In this document: piece by piece, positions 42,275-51,957 of the stretch | Position numbering within the stretch: the stretch's first letter is position 1 | How the letters are laid out: every line of letters begins with the position of its first letter | Assembly (NCBI RefSeq): GCF_022627325.1 | Contig: NZ_JAETZZ010000005.1 | Location: 62,001-126,000, forward strand | Length of the DNA stretch: 64,000 bases | Direction: 5' to 3' | From: Pseudomonas putida | GTDB taxonomy: Bacteria > Pseudomonadota > Gammaproteobacteria > Pseudomonadales > Pseudomonadaceae | The notes under the pieces: generated by a model | Database searches by the model: none | The model's input: the letters and a program-made list of their open reading frames with translations, nothing else | What the model was told of the DNA's origin: nothing | Translations under genes and position numbers: made by a program

Positions 42275-42950
42275 CCTGCTTCCCCTGCTTGGCTCCGCGC
42301 TGGTCCTCGGCCTGCTGGGCGGCGGCCACTGCCTGGGCATGTGCGGCGGCCTGATGGGCGCGCTGACGCTGGCCATCCCGCCGGAGCAACGCGGCCGGCG
42401 CCTGCGTCTGTTGCTGGCGTACAACGTCGGGCGTGTTCTCAGCTATGCCTGCGCCGGCCTGCTGCTGGGCCTGGCCGGCTGGGCCGTAGCCAGCAGCCCT
42501 GCTGCCCTGGCACTGCGGGTGGTGGCCGCGTTGCTGCTGATCGCCATGGGCTTGTACCTGGCCGGGTGGTGGAGCGGGCTGACACGCATCGAAGCACTGG
42601 GCCGGGGGCTGTGGCGGCATATCCAGCCCGTGGCTTCGCGCCTGTTGCCGGTCTCCAGCCTGCCCCGGGCCCTGCTGCTTGGCGCGCTGTGGGGCTGGCT
42701 GCCGTGCGGGCTGGTGTACAGCACCCTGCTGTGGGCAGCCAGCCAAGGCAACGCGGGGTACAGCGCGGCCCTGATGCTGGCATTCGGGCTGGGTACCTGG
42801 CCGGTGCTGCTGGCCACAGGGCTGGCGGCGGAGCGGGTCAACACCCTGTTGCGGCGGCGCAGCGTACGCATGGCAGGCGGCCTGCTGGTCATCCTGTTCG
42901 GCCTGTGGACCCTGCCGGGGCCGCACCAGCATTGGTTGATGGGGCACTGA
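42267..42950 (+). CDS. TauE/SafE (UreH/DsbD-like) membrane protein linked to cbb3 assembly
   Basis: A 227-residue, about six-helix protein. The N-terminus has GHCLGMCGGLMGAL (about 16-29), a Cys/Met/His cluster typical of the UreH/CcdA-like branch of sulfite-exporter family proteins, and a second half with ALWGWLPCGLVYSTL. The start is GTG 42267, inside the end of ccoS, so it is translationally coupled. Proteins of this type adjacent to ccoS are conserved in pseudomonads; a role in metal or thiol handling for the oxidase is inferred from the motif and context, not proven by sequence. Confidence 0.78.
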   Translation: MPDLLPLLGSALVLGLLGGGHCLGMCGGLMGALTLAIPPEQRGRRLRLLLAYNVGRVLSYACAGLLLGLAGWAVASSPAALALRVVAALLLIAMGLYLAGWWSGLTRIEALGRGLWRHIQPVASRLLPVSSLPRALLLGALWGWLPCGLVYSTLLWAASQGNAGYSAALMLAFGLGTWPVLLATGLAAERVNTLLRRRSVRMAGGLLVILFGLWTLPGPHQHWLMGH

Positions 42951-42981
42951 CCGGGCTGCTGCCCAGCGGCCCCCATAGCGC

Positions 42982-42995
42982 TTGACACAAATCAA
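42982..42995 (+). promoter_or_regulatory. Anr/FNR box upstream of hemN
   Basis: TTGACACAAATCAA fits TTGAY-N4-ATCAA and lies 63 nt before the hemN start. Oxygen-limited activation of hemN by Anr is well established in pseudomonads. Confidence 0.75.
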
Positions 42996-43058
42996 CACAG
43001 ATTCCTACAGACGGCCATAGACTCCGGGGCACTGCTGCTCATTCCGGGGACCGCCCAC

Positions 43059-44441
43059 ATGCTCGAAGATCTACGCTGGGATGCCGACCTGATCCGCCGC
43101 TACGATCTGGCCGGCCCGCGCTACACCTCCTACCCGACTGCGGTGCAACTGCACAGCGAAGTCGGCTCGTTCGACCTGCTCCACGCCCTGCGCGAAAGCC
43201 GCCGGGCCGTGCGCCCGCTGTCTGTGTACGTGCATGTGCCGTTCTGCGCCAACATCTGCTACTACTGCGCCTGCAACAAGGTGATCACCAAGGACCGTGC
43301 CCGAGCCGCACCCTACCTGCAGCGCCTGGAACATGAAATCCAGCTGATCGCCTGCCACCTGGACCCTAAACAGCGTGTTGAACAGCTGCATCTGGGTGGC
43401 GGCACGCCGACCTTCCTCAGCCATGTGGAACTGCGCCAGCTGATGGCCACCCTGCGCCAGCACTTCAACCTGCTGGACGATGATTCCGGCGACTACGGCA
43501 TCGAACTGGACCCGCGCGAGGCCGACTGGTCGACCATGGGCCTGCTGCGCGAACTGGGCTTCAACCGAGTGAGCCTCGGCGTGCAGGACCTGGACCCTGC
43601 GGTGCAGCGCGCGATCAACCGCCTGCAGAGCCTGGAGCAGACCCGCACCCTGATCGAGGCGGCGCGCACCTTGCAGTTCCGCTCGGTCAGCCTGGACCTG
43701 ATCTATGGCTTGCCCAAGCAGACCCCGGAGGGCTTCGCCCGTACCATCGAGGAGGTGATCCGCCTGCAGCCTGACCGCATCTCGGTCTTCAACTATGCCC
43801 ACCTGCCTGAGCGCTTCATGCCGCAACGGCGTATCGACAGCAACGACCTGCCGGCCCCGGCTGCCAAGCTGGAGATGCTCCGGGCCACCATCGAGCAGCT
43901 CACCACCGCCGGCTATCGCTACATCGGCATGGACCACTTCGCCCTGCCCGACGACGAGCTGGCCGTCGCCCAGGAAGAAGGCACCCTGCAGCGCAACTTC
44001 CAGGGCTACACCACCCACGGCCACTGCGACCTGATCGGCCTGGGGGTTTCGGCAATCAGCCAGATCGGCGACCTGTACTGCCAGAACAGCAGCGACCTCA
44101 TCACCTATCAGGACGCGCTCTCCGGCTCGCAGCTGGCCACCCAGCGCGGCTTGCTGTGCAATCACGATGACCGCGTGCGACGCGCAGTGATCCAGCAACT
44201 GATCTGCCACTTCGAACTCGACTTCGAGCCCATCGAAAGCGCCTTCACCATCGATTTTCGCGGTTATTTCAACGACGTTTGGCCAGCGCTGCTGAACATG
44301 CAACGGGACGGCCTGATCCGCCTCGATGAACAGGGCATCCGCATCCTGCCGGCCGGGCGCCTGCTGGCACGCTCGGTCTGCATGGTGTTCGACGCGTACC
44401 TGGCGATGCACGACCGTCAGCGTTTTTCGCGAGTGATCTAG
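43059..44441 (+). CDS. hemN: Oxygen-independent coproporphyrinogen III oxidase
   Basis: A 460-residue radical SAM enzyme converting coproporphyrinogen III to protoporphyrinogen IX without oxygen, supplying heme under microaerobic growth. The cluster cysteines are C63, C67 and C70 with the HemN-typical fourth Cys C72 ([13 protein letters not shown]). The N-terminal [10 protein letters not shown] and later [11 protein letters not shown] and GLPKQTP are family blocks. The HemN C-terminal domain is complete. An Anr box lies upstream and anr itself follows. Confidence 0.95.
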   Translation: MLEDLRWDADLIRRYDLAGPRYTSYPTAVQLHSEVGSFDLLHALRESRRAVRPLSVYVHVPFCANICYYCACNKVITKDRARAAPYLQRLEHEIQLIACHLDPKQRVEQLHLGGGTPTFLSHVELRQLMATLRQHFNLLDDDSGDYGIELDPREADWSTMGLLRELGFNRVSLGVQDLDPAVQRAINRLQSLEQTRTLIEAARTLQFRSVSLDLIYGLPKQTPEGFARTIEEVIRLQPDRISVFNYAHLPERFMPQRRIDSNDLPAPAAKLEMLRATIEQLTTAGYRYIGMDHFALPDDELAVAQEEGTLQRNFQGYTTHGHCDLIGLGVSAISQIGDLYCQNSSDLITYQDALSGSQLATQRGLLCNHDDRVRRAVIQQLICHFELDFEPIESAFTIDFRGYFNDVWPALLNMQRDGLIRLDEQGIRILPAGRLLARSVCMVFDAYLAMHDRQRFSRVI

Positions 44442-44626
44442 CCAGGCGAACCCTCGACCGTGTGGACAAGCCCGCTTGCCAGGCACACTATGGGCAACAA
44501 CGGACCCCCGGCATGATGCAGCTGGGGTTCGGCCAAGGCGCATCATCCTCGCGCACTCTGGCCTACACCCTATGCCGTAGGTTACCCTTACGACTTATGT
44601 GTGCTTTCCCACAAGGATCGATTCAA

Positions 44627-45361
44627 ATGTCCGAGCCAGTCAAACTGCGCGCCCACGGCCAGGCCCATTGCAAGGATTGCAGCCTGGCACCCCTGTGCCT
44701 GCCTCTTTCGCTCAACCTGGAAGACATGGATGCACTGGATGAAATCGTCAAACGCGGGCGCCCGCTGAAAAAAGGCGAGTTTCTGTTCCGACAGGGTGAC
44801 AATTTCGGCTCGGTTTACGCCGTACGTTCCGGCGCCCTCAAGACGTTCAGCCTGAGCGACAGCGGTGAGGAGCAGATCACCGGCTTCCATCTGCCCAGCG
44901 AACTGGTCGGGCTGTCCGGCATGGACACTGAAGCCTACCCGGTCTCGGCTCAGGCGCAGGAAACCACCTCGGTCTGTGAAATCCCGTTCGAGCGGCTCGA
45001 TGAGCTGTCTGTGCAACTCCCCCAGCTGCGCCGCCAGCTGATGCGGGTGATGAGCCGTGAAATCCGCGACGACCAGCAGATGATGCTGTTGCTGTCGAAA
45101 AAGACCGCCGATGAGCGCATTGCCACCTTCCTGGTCAACCTGTCGGCACGCTTCCGCGCCCGCGGCTATTCGGCCAACCAGTTCCGCCTGAGCATGTCGC
45201 GCAACGAAATCGGCAATTACCTGGGCTTGGCCGTTGAAACCGTGTCGCGGGTGTTCACCCGCTTCCAGCAGAACGGCCTGCTGCGCGCCGAGGGCAAGGA
45301 AGTGCACATTCTTGATCCGATCCAGTTGTGTGCGCTGGCCGGTGGTGCGATGGAGGCCTGA
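44627..45361 (+). CDS. anr: Anaerobic regulator Anr (FNR-type, 4Fe-4S)
   Basis: A 244-residue CRP/FNR-family activator sensing oxygen by a [4Fe-4S] cluster. Cysteines C15, C18, C24 and C117 match the four FNR ligands. A cyclic-nucleotide-binding-like domain (about 30-150), dimer helix ([13 protein letters not shown]) and helix-turn-helix with the FNR-type contact residues ([23 protein letters not shown]) follow. ATG 44627 follows AAGGAT. It is expected to act on the boxes before ccoN (30431) and hemN (42982). An earlier in-frame region to 44462 has no support. Confidence 0.95.
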
Positions 45362-45416
45362 AAGGCTGCTTGAAAAAGGTATACTGGCGCATTCGTTTTT
45401 CAGGATACCTGCAACA

Positions 45417-45965
45417 ATGCACAGCGAAGCCTTCGACCTCAAAGCCCTGATCCGCCCGGTAGTGGACTTCCCCAAGCCGGGTGTGATCTTCCGCGACATC
45501 ACCCCGCTGTTCCAGTCGCCACGCGGGCTGCGTTATGTCGCCGACCAGTTCATCGAACGTTATGTAGAGGCGGAGTTCAGCCACATCGGCGCCATGGATG
45601 CCCGTGGCTTTCTGATCGGTTCGATCATCGCCCACCAGTTGAACAAGCCGCTGATCCTGTTCCGCAAGCAGGGCAAACTGCCGGCTGATGTGCTGTCGGA
45701 GGGTTACCAGACCGAGTATGGTGAGGCCTTCCTGGAGGTGCATGCCGACAGCCTGTGCGAGGGCGATTCGGTGCTGATCTTCGATGACCTGATCGCCACC
45801 GGCGGCACCCTGCTGGCCGCAGCCAACCTGGTGCGCCGCACCGGAGCCCAGGTGTTCGAGGCGGCGGCGATCATCGACCTGCCTGAGCTGGACGGTTCGC
45901 GCCGACTGCAGGCGGCGGGTGTGCCGACCTTCTGCCTGACCGAGTTTTCCCTGAGCGAGTACTGA
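45417..45965 (+). CDS. apt: Adenine phosphoribosyltransferase
   Basis: A 182-residue purine-salvage enzyme making AMP from adenine and PRPP. The family N-terminus ([20 protein letters not shown]), MDARGFLIG and the PRPP loop [14 protein letters not shown] (about 124-137) are present. ATG 45417 is chosen by the conserved N-terminus; longer frames read through anr. Confidence 0.94.
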
Positions 45966-46118
45966 GCGGCAAGCCGCAAGCCGCAAGCCGCAAGCTACAA
46001 GCTACAAGCGAACGCGGATCTGCTTTTACTTGCAGCTTGCAGCTTGCAGCTCTCAAAGCCACAAGCTACAAGCGTACGCGGACCTGCTTTTACTTGCAGC
46101 TTGAAGCTTGCAGCTCTT
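45964..46118. repeat. CAAG-rich hairpin elements between apt and recR (copies 2 and 3)
   Basis: Two tandem copies of the element seen at 26612-26697: CAAG-rich left parts (about 45966-46008 and 46058-46070), a shared core (CGCGGATCTGCTTTTACTTG and CGCGGACCTGCTTTTACTTG) and CTTGCAGC-rich right parts (46029-46053 and 46094-46114). They again sit between two convergent genes. Confidence 0.8.
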
Positions 46119-46719
46119 AAAGCGCAATGGGCTTACGCCCTGCAAAGGCATGCGCCAGGGTGCCGCCATCGACCAGCTCCAGCTCGCCGCCCAGCGGCAC
46201 GCCATGGGCAATCCGCGAGGCCACCAGCCCCTTCTCGGCCAGCAACTGGGCGATGTAATGGGCGGTTGCCTCACCCTCCACGGTCGGGTTGGTGGCCAGG
46301 ATCACCTCGGTGAAGCTGCCCTGCTCCTCGATCCGCGCCATCAACTGCGGCACGCCAATAGCATCAGGCCCCAGGCCATCGAGCGGCGACAGGTGCCCCT
46401 TGAGCACGAAGTAGCGACCGCGATAACCGGTCTGCTCCACCGCATACACATCCATCGGCCCCTCCACCACGCACAGCTGGGTATCGTCGCGGCGCGGGTC
46501 AGCGCATTGCGGGCACAACTCCTGCTCGGTCAACGTGCGGCACTGGCGGCAATGGCCAACCCCTTCCATGGCCAGGGTAAGCGCCTGGGCCAGGCGCACA
46601 CCACCGCTGCGGTCGCGTTCCAGCAACTGCAGGGCCATGCGCTGGGCGGTTTTCTGGCCAACGCCCGGCAGCGTGCGCAGGGCGTCGATCAGTTGGCGGA
46701 TGAGGGGGCTGAAGCTCAT
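46117..46719 (-). CDS. recR: Recombination mediator RecR
   Basis: A 200-residue RecFOR pathway protein helping load RecA onto gapped DNA. N-terminal helix-hairpin-helix ([20 protein letters not shown], about 14-33), a C4 zinc finger (CRQCRTL ... CPQC, about 57-72), and a TOPRIM domain ([19 protein letters not shown]). Normal family length. It lies downstream of ybaB in the dnaX-ybaB-recR order, but a terminator separates it from ybaB. Confidence 0.95.
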   Translation of the reverse strand: MSFSPLIRQLIDALRTLPGVGQKTAQRMALQLLERDRSGGVRLAQALTLAMEGVGHCRQCRTLTEQELCPQCADPRRDDTQLCVVEGPMDVYAVEQTGYRGRYFVLKGHLSPLDGLGPDAIGVPQLMARIEEQGSFTEVILATNPTVEGEATAHYIAQLLAEKGLVASRIAHGVPLGGELELVDGGTLAHAFAGRKPIAL

Positions 46720-46874
46720 GGGAAAGGCCTGATAATTCTATGAGAGGCGGTTTATACCGGCGCAGGGTGACAGCGTCAAATCTCACACATCACAAGCGGC
46801 GCTCCATCTTGAGGCCGCCAGAACGATCCAGGCATGCGCACGGCCACACCCCTACGCCCCTGTAAACAACACCA

Positions 46875-46910
46875 CAAAAAAAGCCGCCTTGGAACCCCAC
46901 GGCGGCTTTT
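46875..46910 (-). terminator. Intrinsic terminator between ybaB and recR
   Basis: A 10-bp perfect stem (46879-46888 / 46901-46910, AAAAGCCGCC pairing GGCGGCTTTT) with a 12-nt loop, followed on the minus strand by seven T (46882-46875 region). It lies 15 nt after the ybaB stop. recR therefore probably also has its own promoter in 46720-46874. Confidence 0.85.
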
Positions 46911-46924
46911 GAACAGCAAACGCC

Positions 46925-47260
46925 TTAGAACGGCATCTTGAAGCCCGGCGGCAGCTGCATGCCAGCAGTCATGCCACCCATTTTTTCCTGGCTGCTCTGC
47001 TCGACCTTGCGTACGGCGTCATTCAGCGCAGCAGCAATCAGGTCTTCGAGCACTTCCTTGTCGTCTTCATCCGTCGACATCAGGCTTTGATCGATGCTGA
47101 CGCGCTTGACGTCATGACGACCGGTCATCACCACGCTGACCAGGCCGCCACCCGATTGGCCGGTCACTTCGGCGTTGGCCAGCTCTTCCTGCATCTTGGC
47201 CATTTTTTCCTGCATCTGCTGGGCCTGCTTCATCAGGCCGGCCATGCCACCTTTCATCAT
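46925..47260 (-). CDS. ybaB: Nucleoid-associated protein YbaB/EbfC
   Basis: A 111-residue DNA-binding protein. Central EbfC-type helix ([19 protein letters not shown]), [20 protein letters not shown], and a Met/Gly-rich C-terminus ([18 protein letters not shown]). ATG 47260 is chosen (MMKGGMAGL); upstream in-frame residues lie in the spacer after dnaX. Co-transcribed with dnaX. Confidence 0.93.
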   Translation of the reverse strand: MMKGGMAGLMKQAQQMQEKMAKMQEELANAEVTGQSGGGLVSVVMTGRHDVKRVSIDQSLMSTDEDDKEVLEDLIAAALNDAVRKVEQSSQEKMGGMTAGMQLPPGFKMPF

Positions 47261-47323
47261 GGGGGTATACCTCGATTGGGTCGTGTGATGCAGCCCGCCA
47301 CAGGGCGGCCGCATGGTTATCCG

Positions 47324-49417
47324 TTACTGACCCTGACTGACCAGGGCCGCTACAGGTTCAATAGTATCCTGCCGCACGGTAGCACCGAACTGCTTGATCA
47401 TCTGCTGGATCAACGGATCCTGCTCGATCGACGCCACCGCGTCCTGCTGGCGCTCGGCACGCTTGCGCGAGGCTGCCTGGGCCGGGGTTTCCTGCTCGGG
47501 CAGGATAAGCTCGATGCGCAGGTTCAGCGTGCGCCCCAGGTGCTGGTTGAGCGCGTCATTCAAGCGCCGTTGCTGGGTGGCGTTGAACAAGGCGCCTTGG
47601 CCTGGGTCAAGGTGCAGCAGCCAATCGTCACCGTCTGCAGCGATCAGCGTGCAGTTTGCGGCGATGTTGCCTGTCATACCGGACACAGGCAACTGTGGGA
47701 ATAATTCCAGCCATTGCAGGGCCAAGCCGGTGGCGGGCTTGGCAGCCGGCAGCGGCTCGGGCGCAGCGATGGGGGCGTCTTCCTGGACGTGCTCAACCAG
47801 CTCGTCCAGATAGCTGAAGCCCACCGGGTCGCTTTCGCCCCCGTAATAATCCTCATCCATGGGCGGCTCGTCATCACGCTCCATGCCCACCGAGGCGTAC
47901 TCCGACGGATCGAATGGCGGCGCATCATAGGCCGGCTGGGCAGCTTGCGGCTCGGCGACTGCAGGCCGTGGCGCGGCAGCCGGCGCAGGTGTGGGCTCAA
48001 CGGCCAGCGGCTCAGGCTGTGCAGCAGGCTCCTCCCAGGGCAGGTCGATGACTTCCTCTTCCGGTGCCGGTGCCGGCTCGGGCTCGGGCTCGGGCTCGGG
48101 CTCTGGCTCTGCCAGCTCAGCCTTCGGCTCAGGTTGTGGTGGCGCCGCCGACAACGCCTCGGCGACGACCGCAGGCTCGGCTTGCGGGGCCATCACCACT
48201 GCAGCGGGGGCTTGGGCAGCAACGACAGACGCGCCGGGAAGCACCGCAGGCGCTGCCACCGGGGTTGCAGGATCAGCTGTGGCCTGGCTGATCCCCACCG
48301 GCTTTAGTACCGGTTTCGGTGCATCGTCGCTGTCGGCCGGGCGGAACGCCAGCATCCGCAGCAGGACCATTTCGAAACCGCCCCGCGGGTCGGGTGCCAA
48401 AGGCAGGTCGCGGCGACCGATCAGGCCCATCTGGTAATAGAACTGCACATCCTCGGCAGGCAACGCCGACGCCAGCGCCAGCACCCGCTCGCGATCACCC
48501 TGGCCGTTGTCCACCGCTTCGGGCAGCGCCTGGGCGATGGCGACACGGTGCAGCACATTGAGCATTTCGGCCAGCACGCCACTCCAGTCCGGCCCCTGCT
48601 CGGCGAGGTTGCGCACCGCCTCCAGCAGCGCCCGTGCATCCCCCTCCAGCAATGCCTGCAGCACACCATAGACCTGGCCGTGATCGAGGCTACCGAGCAT
48701 GGCCCGCACATCGGCGGCCAGCACCTTACCCTCGCCGAACGCGATAGCCTGGTCGGTGAGGCTCATGGCATCACGCATCGAACCATCGGCAGCACGGCCA
48801 AGCAACCACAGCGCATCGGGCTCGAACGGGACGTTCTCGGCCTCCAGCACATGACTCAGGTGTTCGACCACCCGCTCCGGGCTCATGTTCTTCAGCGAGA
48901 ACTGCAAGCAGCGCGAAAGGATGGTGGCCGGCAGCTTTTGCGGGTCGGTGGTGGCGAGGATGAACTTGACGTAGGGTGGCGGCTCTTCCAGTGTCTTGAG
49001 CAAGGCGTTGAACGAGTGCGTGGACAGCATGTGCACTTCGTCGATCAGGTAGACCTTGAAGCGCCCGCGGCTGGGGGCATACTGCACGTTGTCGAGCAGT
49101 TCGCGGGTGTCCTCGACCTTGGTACGGCTGGCGGCGTCGATCTCGATCAGGTCGACGAAACGGCCTTCATCGATCTCCCGGCACACCGAGCAGGTGCCAC
49201 AGGGCGTGGAGGTGATGCCGGTCTCGCAGTTGAGGCACTTGGCGATGATTCGCGCAATGGTGGTCTTGCCCACACCCCGCGTACCGGTGAACAGGTAGGC
49301 ATGGTGCAGGCGCTGGTTGTCCAAGGCATTGATCAAGGCCTTGAGCACATGGGCCTGGCCGACCATTTCGCGGAACGAGCGCGGACGCCATTTACGTGCA
49401 AGAACCTGATAACTCAT
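47324..49417 (-). CDS. dnaX: DNA polymerase III subunits gamma/tau
   Basis: A 697-residue clamp-loader subunit. Walker A GTRGVGKTT (about 45-53), a zinc module (CLNCETG ... CGTCSVC), DEVHMLS (about 126), sensor TTDPQKLP, then a domain III helical region to about 370. After that comes a long Pro/Glu/Ala linker with a run of PE repeats encoded by GGCTCG-type hexamers near 48070-48110, then the tau C-terminal polymerase- and helicase-binding domain. I did not find an obvious A-rich slippery site, so gamma synthesis by frameshifting is not supported. Confidence 0.94.
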   Translation of the reverse strand: MSYQVLARKWRPRSFREMVGQAHVLKALINALDNQRLHHAYLFTGTRGVGKTTIARIIAKCLNCETGITSTPCGTCSVCREIDEGRFVDLIEIDAASRTKVEDTRELLDNVQYAPSRGRFKVYLIDEVHMLSTHSFNALLKTLEEPPPYVKFILATTDPQKLPATILSRCLQFSLKNMSPERVVEHLSHVLEAENVPFEPDALWLLGRAADGSMRDAMSLTDQAIAFGEGKVLAADVRAMLGSLDHGQVYGVLQALLEGDARALLEAVRNLAEQGPDWSGVLAEMLNVLHRVAIAQALPEAVDNGQGDRERVLALASALPAEDVQFYYQMGLIGRRDLPLAPDPRGGFEMVLLRMLAFRPADSDDAPKPVLKPVGISQATADPATPVAAPAVLPGASVVAAQAPAAVVMAPQAEPAVVAEALSAAPPQPEPKAELAEPEPEPEPEPEPAPAPEEEVIDLPWEEPAAQPEPLAVEPTPAPAAAPRPAVAEPQAAQPAYDAPPFDPSEYASVGMERDDEPPMDEDYYGGESDPVGFSYLDELVEHVQEDAPIAAPEPLPAAKPATGLALQWLELFPQLPVSGMTGNIAANCTLIAADGDDWLLHLDPGQGALFNATQQRRLNDALNQHLGRTLNLRIELILPEQETPAQAASRKRAERQQDAVASIEQDPLIQQMIKQFGATVRQDTIEPVAALVSQGQ

Positions 49418-49542
49418 CGAAAAACCATCGCAGCCTGATCGAGCGGAAGATCGCTAATGCTAGCGGAGCGGGGCCGAAATTGCACCCTGCATGGTTCGTC
49501 TACGCTCAGTAACTGGCGCACGTTGTTCATGGAGGATGTGCT

Positions 49543-50316
49543 TTGCGAAGACTGCTGGCCCTGTTGTTGCTGTGGACCTCTTGCAGCCTGGCCGATCCAC
49601 CGGTGCTGCGCTTTTCCGTCGCCGAAAGCTGGAGCATGCCGCTGGTGCGCGTCGAGGGCGAGCAGCCGGTCGAAGGGCTGCTGTTCGACCTGATGCAAGG
49701 GATCGCTCGCGAAGTCGGCGCCCGCCCCGAATACCACGTGCTGGCCCGCCTGCGCCTGCAGCAGGCGATGGATAATGGCGACATCGACGTGCGCTGCTAT
49801 GTGAGCACGCAGTGGTTCAATGACCGGCCAGGGCATTTTGTCTGGAGCATACCGTTGTTCCATCAGCGCGATGTACTGGTCGGGCAGCCAGGTGACAACG
49901 CCCCGACCCGGCCGGAACAACTGCCGCGGCAGGCCATTGGCACGGTACTGGGGTACACCTACACGACGCTGGAGCCTTTGTTCGAGCAGGGGCAGTTGCG
50001 CCGCGAGGACAGCCGAAGCCAGGCGTTGGCGCTGCAGAAGCTGCAAATAGGGCGTTATCGGCACGCGGTCAGCAATGAGCTGTCGTTGCAGTGGTTCAAC
50101 CAGCGGCTGCCGGCCGAGCAGCGCCTGCAGGTGCTGGCGGTGCTAGAGGAGCAGGCGCTGGGGTGCATGGTGAGGAACGACCCGGCAATACCGACGCAGG
50201 GAATACTCAGGGCTTTGGTACGCATGCAACAGTCTGGCGAGATCGCGCGGATCATGCAGCGTTACGGTGCCAGGGCGGTTTTTGATGAGGTCACTACACA
50301 ACAACCTGGGGAATAA
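49543..50316 (+). CDS. Periplasmic solute-binding protein (SBP family 3-like)
   Basis: A 257-residue exported protein (signal peptide to about residue 17, LLALLLLWTSCSLA). It begins with the binding-protein pattern (VLRFSVAESWSMPLVRVEG, GLLFDLMQGIAREVG) and has the two-lobe order typical of family 3 (DIDVRCYVSTQWF; AIGTVLGYTYTTL). No permease is adjacent. Start: TTG 49543, unusual but supported by GGAGG at 49531-49535 (7 nt spacing). Divergent from dnaX. Ligand unknown. Confidence 0.75.
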   Translation: MRRLLALLLLWTSCSLADPPVLRFSVAESWSMPLVRVEGEQPVEGLLFDLMQGIAREVGARPEYHVLARLRLQQAMDNGDIDVRCYVSTQWFNDRPGHFVWSIPLFHQRDVLVGQPGDNAPTRPEQLPRQAIGTVLGYTYTTLEPLFEQGQLRREDSRSQALALQKLQIGRYRHAVSNELSLQWFNQRLPAEQRLQVLAVLEEQALGCMVRNDPAIPTQGILRALVRMQQSGEIARIMQRYGARAVFDEVTTQQPGE

Positions 50317-50340
50317 CTGCCACGGCGTCGGGAGACTCCG

Positions 50341-51240
50341 TCAAAGCAGTCGCACAACCCGACGCCCGATACCCCGAAGCAAGTGGCCAGCGAAAAATAC
50401 CATCATCCCCGTCAAGATCAGGCCGATGGCCAACCACTGGCCCGCGCCCAGCCTTTCACCGAAGAACATGCAGGAGGTGACCAGCCCTGATACCGGCACC
50501 AGCAACGACAAAGGGGCGACCTGGGTAGCCGGATACTTTTTCATCAGGTTGTTCCAGACCCGATAACCCAGAATGGTGGTGATCAGGCTCTGGAACAGCA
50601 CGGAGAACAGCGCCTCCCACGCCAGGCCATGACCAAGGCCTTCGAATGCCTTCCAGCCTTGCGAGACGACTATGAAGGCGAGGATGAAAGGCAGCGAGAA
50701 CAGGCTCGACCAGACGATGAACGCCGTCATCTCACCAGGGCGCTTGAGCTTGATCAGCAGATTGCAAAATGCCCAGGCAAGCGCGGCGAGCAGCACGAGA
50801 AATAGCCCTATCACCGTCGACGACTGGCTGCTCGACAACAGCATCATGCCCAGGCCACAGGCCGCGAGCGCCATTCCCCAGAAGTGTGCGGCAGTGATGC
50901 GCTCGCGCAGGAAGACCGCACTCAGCAGGATGGTGAAAAATGCGCTGAACTGCAGAAAGACCGAGGCCATGCCGGGGCTAAGCCCCTGGTACATGGCAAA
51001 ATTGACCATCCACCAGATCCCCACTGCGAACAGCACGCCGTAGAGCGCCATGACCGCCATGGAAACGCCCGTCGGCCGCCTGATGAAGAATACCAACGGC
51101 ACCGCACAGAGGGTGAAACGCAGCAGTGTCATGACGGAGGGTTCGAGCGTGCTCAAGCCCAGTTCGATCACACCGTAGTTGCAACCCCACAGCACCGTTA
51201 CCAGCACACCGATGGTCAAATCCCGTTTGCACATTCCCAT
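50341..51240 (-). CDS. EamA-family (DMT) transporter
   Basis: A 299-residue inner-membrane protein with about ten helices in two EamA repeats, RhaT/YdcZ-like. The first begins LTIGVLVTVLWGCNYGVIELGL; the second begins near residue 145 (TVIGLFLVLLAALAWAFCNLLIK) and carries the APLSLLVPVSGL motif common to amino-acid/metabolite exporters. GGAGAG precedes ATG 51240. Substrate unknown. Convergent with the preceding solute-binding protein gene. Confidence 0.82.
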   Translation of the reverse strand: MGMCKRDLTIGVLVTVLWGCNYGVIELGLSTLEPSVMTLLRFTLCAVPLVFFIRRPTGVSMAVMALYGVLFAVGIWWMVNFAMYQGLSPGMASVFLQFSAFFTILLSAVFLRERITAAHFWGMALAACGLGMMLLSSSQSSTVIGLFLVLLAALAWAFCNLLIKLKRPGEMTAFIVWSSLFSLPFILAFIVVSQGWKAFEGLGHGLAWEALFSVLFQSLITTILGYRVWNNLMKKYPATQVAPLSLLVPVSGLVTSCMFFGERLGAGQWLAIGLILTGMMVFFAGHLLRGIGRRVVRLL

Positions 51241-51334
51241 GCCTGCTCTCCTATTTCAGCAGGCATGACCTTATTTTTTACAAAGGTGGATAGATGTAGG
51301 GGCTTTCTTCATGGGGCGTACGAACGCTGAAAAA

Positions 51335-51523
51335 CTAGCGCCGCCGCTCAACCGCCATCGCCACCGCATCCGCCTGCCCCCAGGCAATCTGCATCGCGCG
51401 CAATCCATGCTCCAGCTGCTGCCGCGTCTCTTCATCCTCGATCCTCTCCAGCGCGCGCCGGCTGTCGCTGTAGGCGAACATCAGGTAATGGGTGACATTC
51501 ATCATCACGAATTCAATCGGCAC
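51335..51523 (-). CDS. Possible small hypothetical protein
   Basis: A 62-codon frame from GTG 51523 (or ATG 51502, 55 residues) with an amphipathic, charged sequence (SRRALERIEDEETRQQLEHGL) and host-like codon use. No clear ribosome site and no known domain. Real coding is plausible but not established. Confidence 0.4.
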   Translation of the reverse strand: MPIEFVMMNVTHYLMFAYSDSRRALERIEDEETRQQLEHGLRAMQIAWGQADAVAMAVERRR

Positions 51524-51641
51524 GATGCCGTCGCTAATGGCGCGGGAGAGGGATTTGCCGGGAGGAAGTTAGAAGGTGTGTGGTGGATCAGGGACAAGTT
51601 TTTTCATGAAAGCACCGTACCGGATTGAGGGCACCCATTCG

Positions 51642-51766
51642 CTTCCACACTTTAGGGTGACAGTTGTACGCGGGGTGGAAGACCAGGGGTACGGTGAACC
51701 CGGCAGGCCCGAGGGCCTCCCGCGAACAACTGTCATAACGACAAGAACCGAACCCCAGGCTTCCAC
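51642..51766. ncRNA. Strongly structured intergenic element, possibly C4-like antisense RNA
   Basis: Arms 51658-51674 and 51719-51735 pair at 16 of 17 positions (TGACAGTTGT and ACAACTGTCA at the ends). They enclose two further hairpins: AGGCCC-GA-GGGCCT (51705-51718) and GGGT/ACCC (51687-51701). CTTCCAC occurs on both sides (51642-51648 and 51760-51766), and its complement GTGGAAG lies inside (51675-51681). A closing stem with branched hairpins and internal target-mimic segments resembles C4 antisense RNAs of phage and host genomes. The element may be transcribed from either strand; family assignment is tentative. Confidence 0.4.
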
Positions 51767-51957
51767 ACCCGATCGCTGAACTGACAGCGACCGCAAAAGA
51801 CTATAGGGCGAGGTTTCCAGGGACAATCAGACGGGCGTCGACAGGTTGCGTAGGATATTTCCACACCAGTCAAATAGCAGTAGGACCTTTCTTAAATACC
51901 CGTGGGATCCAGCCACCCAAGCGACGCGAGCCCAATGGAATTACATGAGGAACGACG

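Noticed and set aside
45370..45385. Promoter-like TTGAAA and TATACT before apt
   Set aside because: Spacing is only 4 nt; no -35 at the proper distance from TATACT.
45964..46118. CRISPR-like array from short direct repeats near apt
   Set aside because: Repeat units are 7 nt with no spacers of uniform length and pair as hairpins; no cas genes nearby.
51569..51826. 85-codon minus-strand frame over the structured element
   Set aside because: It translates an inverted-repeat structure; the open frame is better explained by the hairpins than by protein coding.
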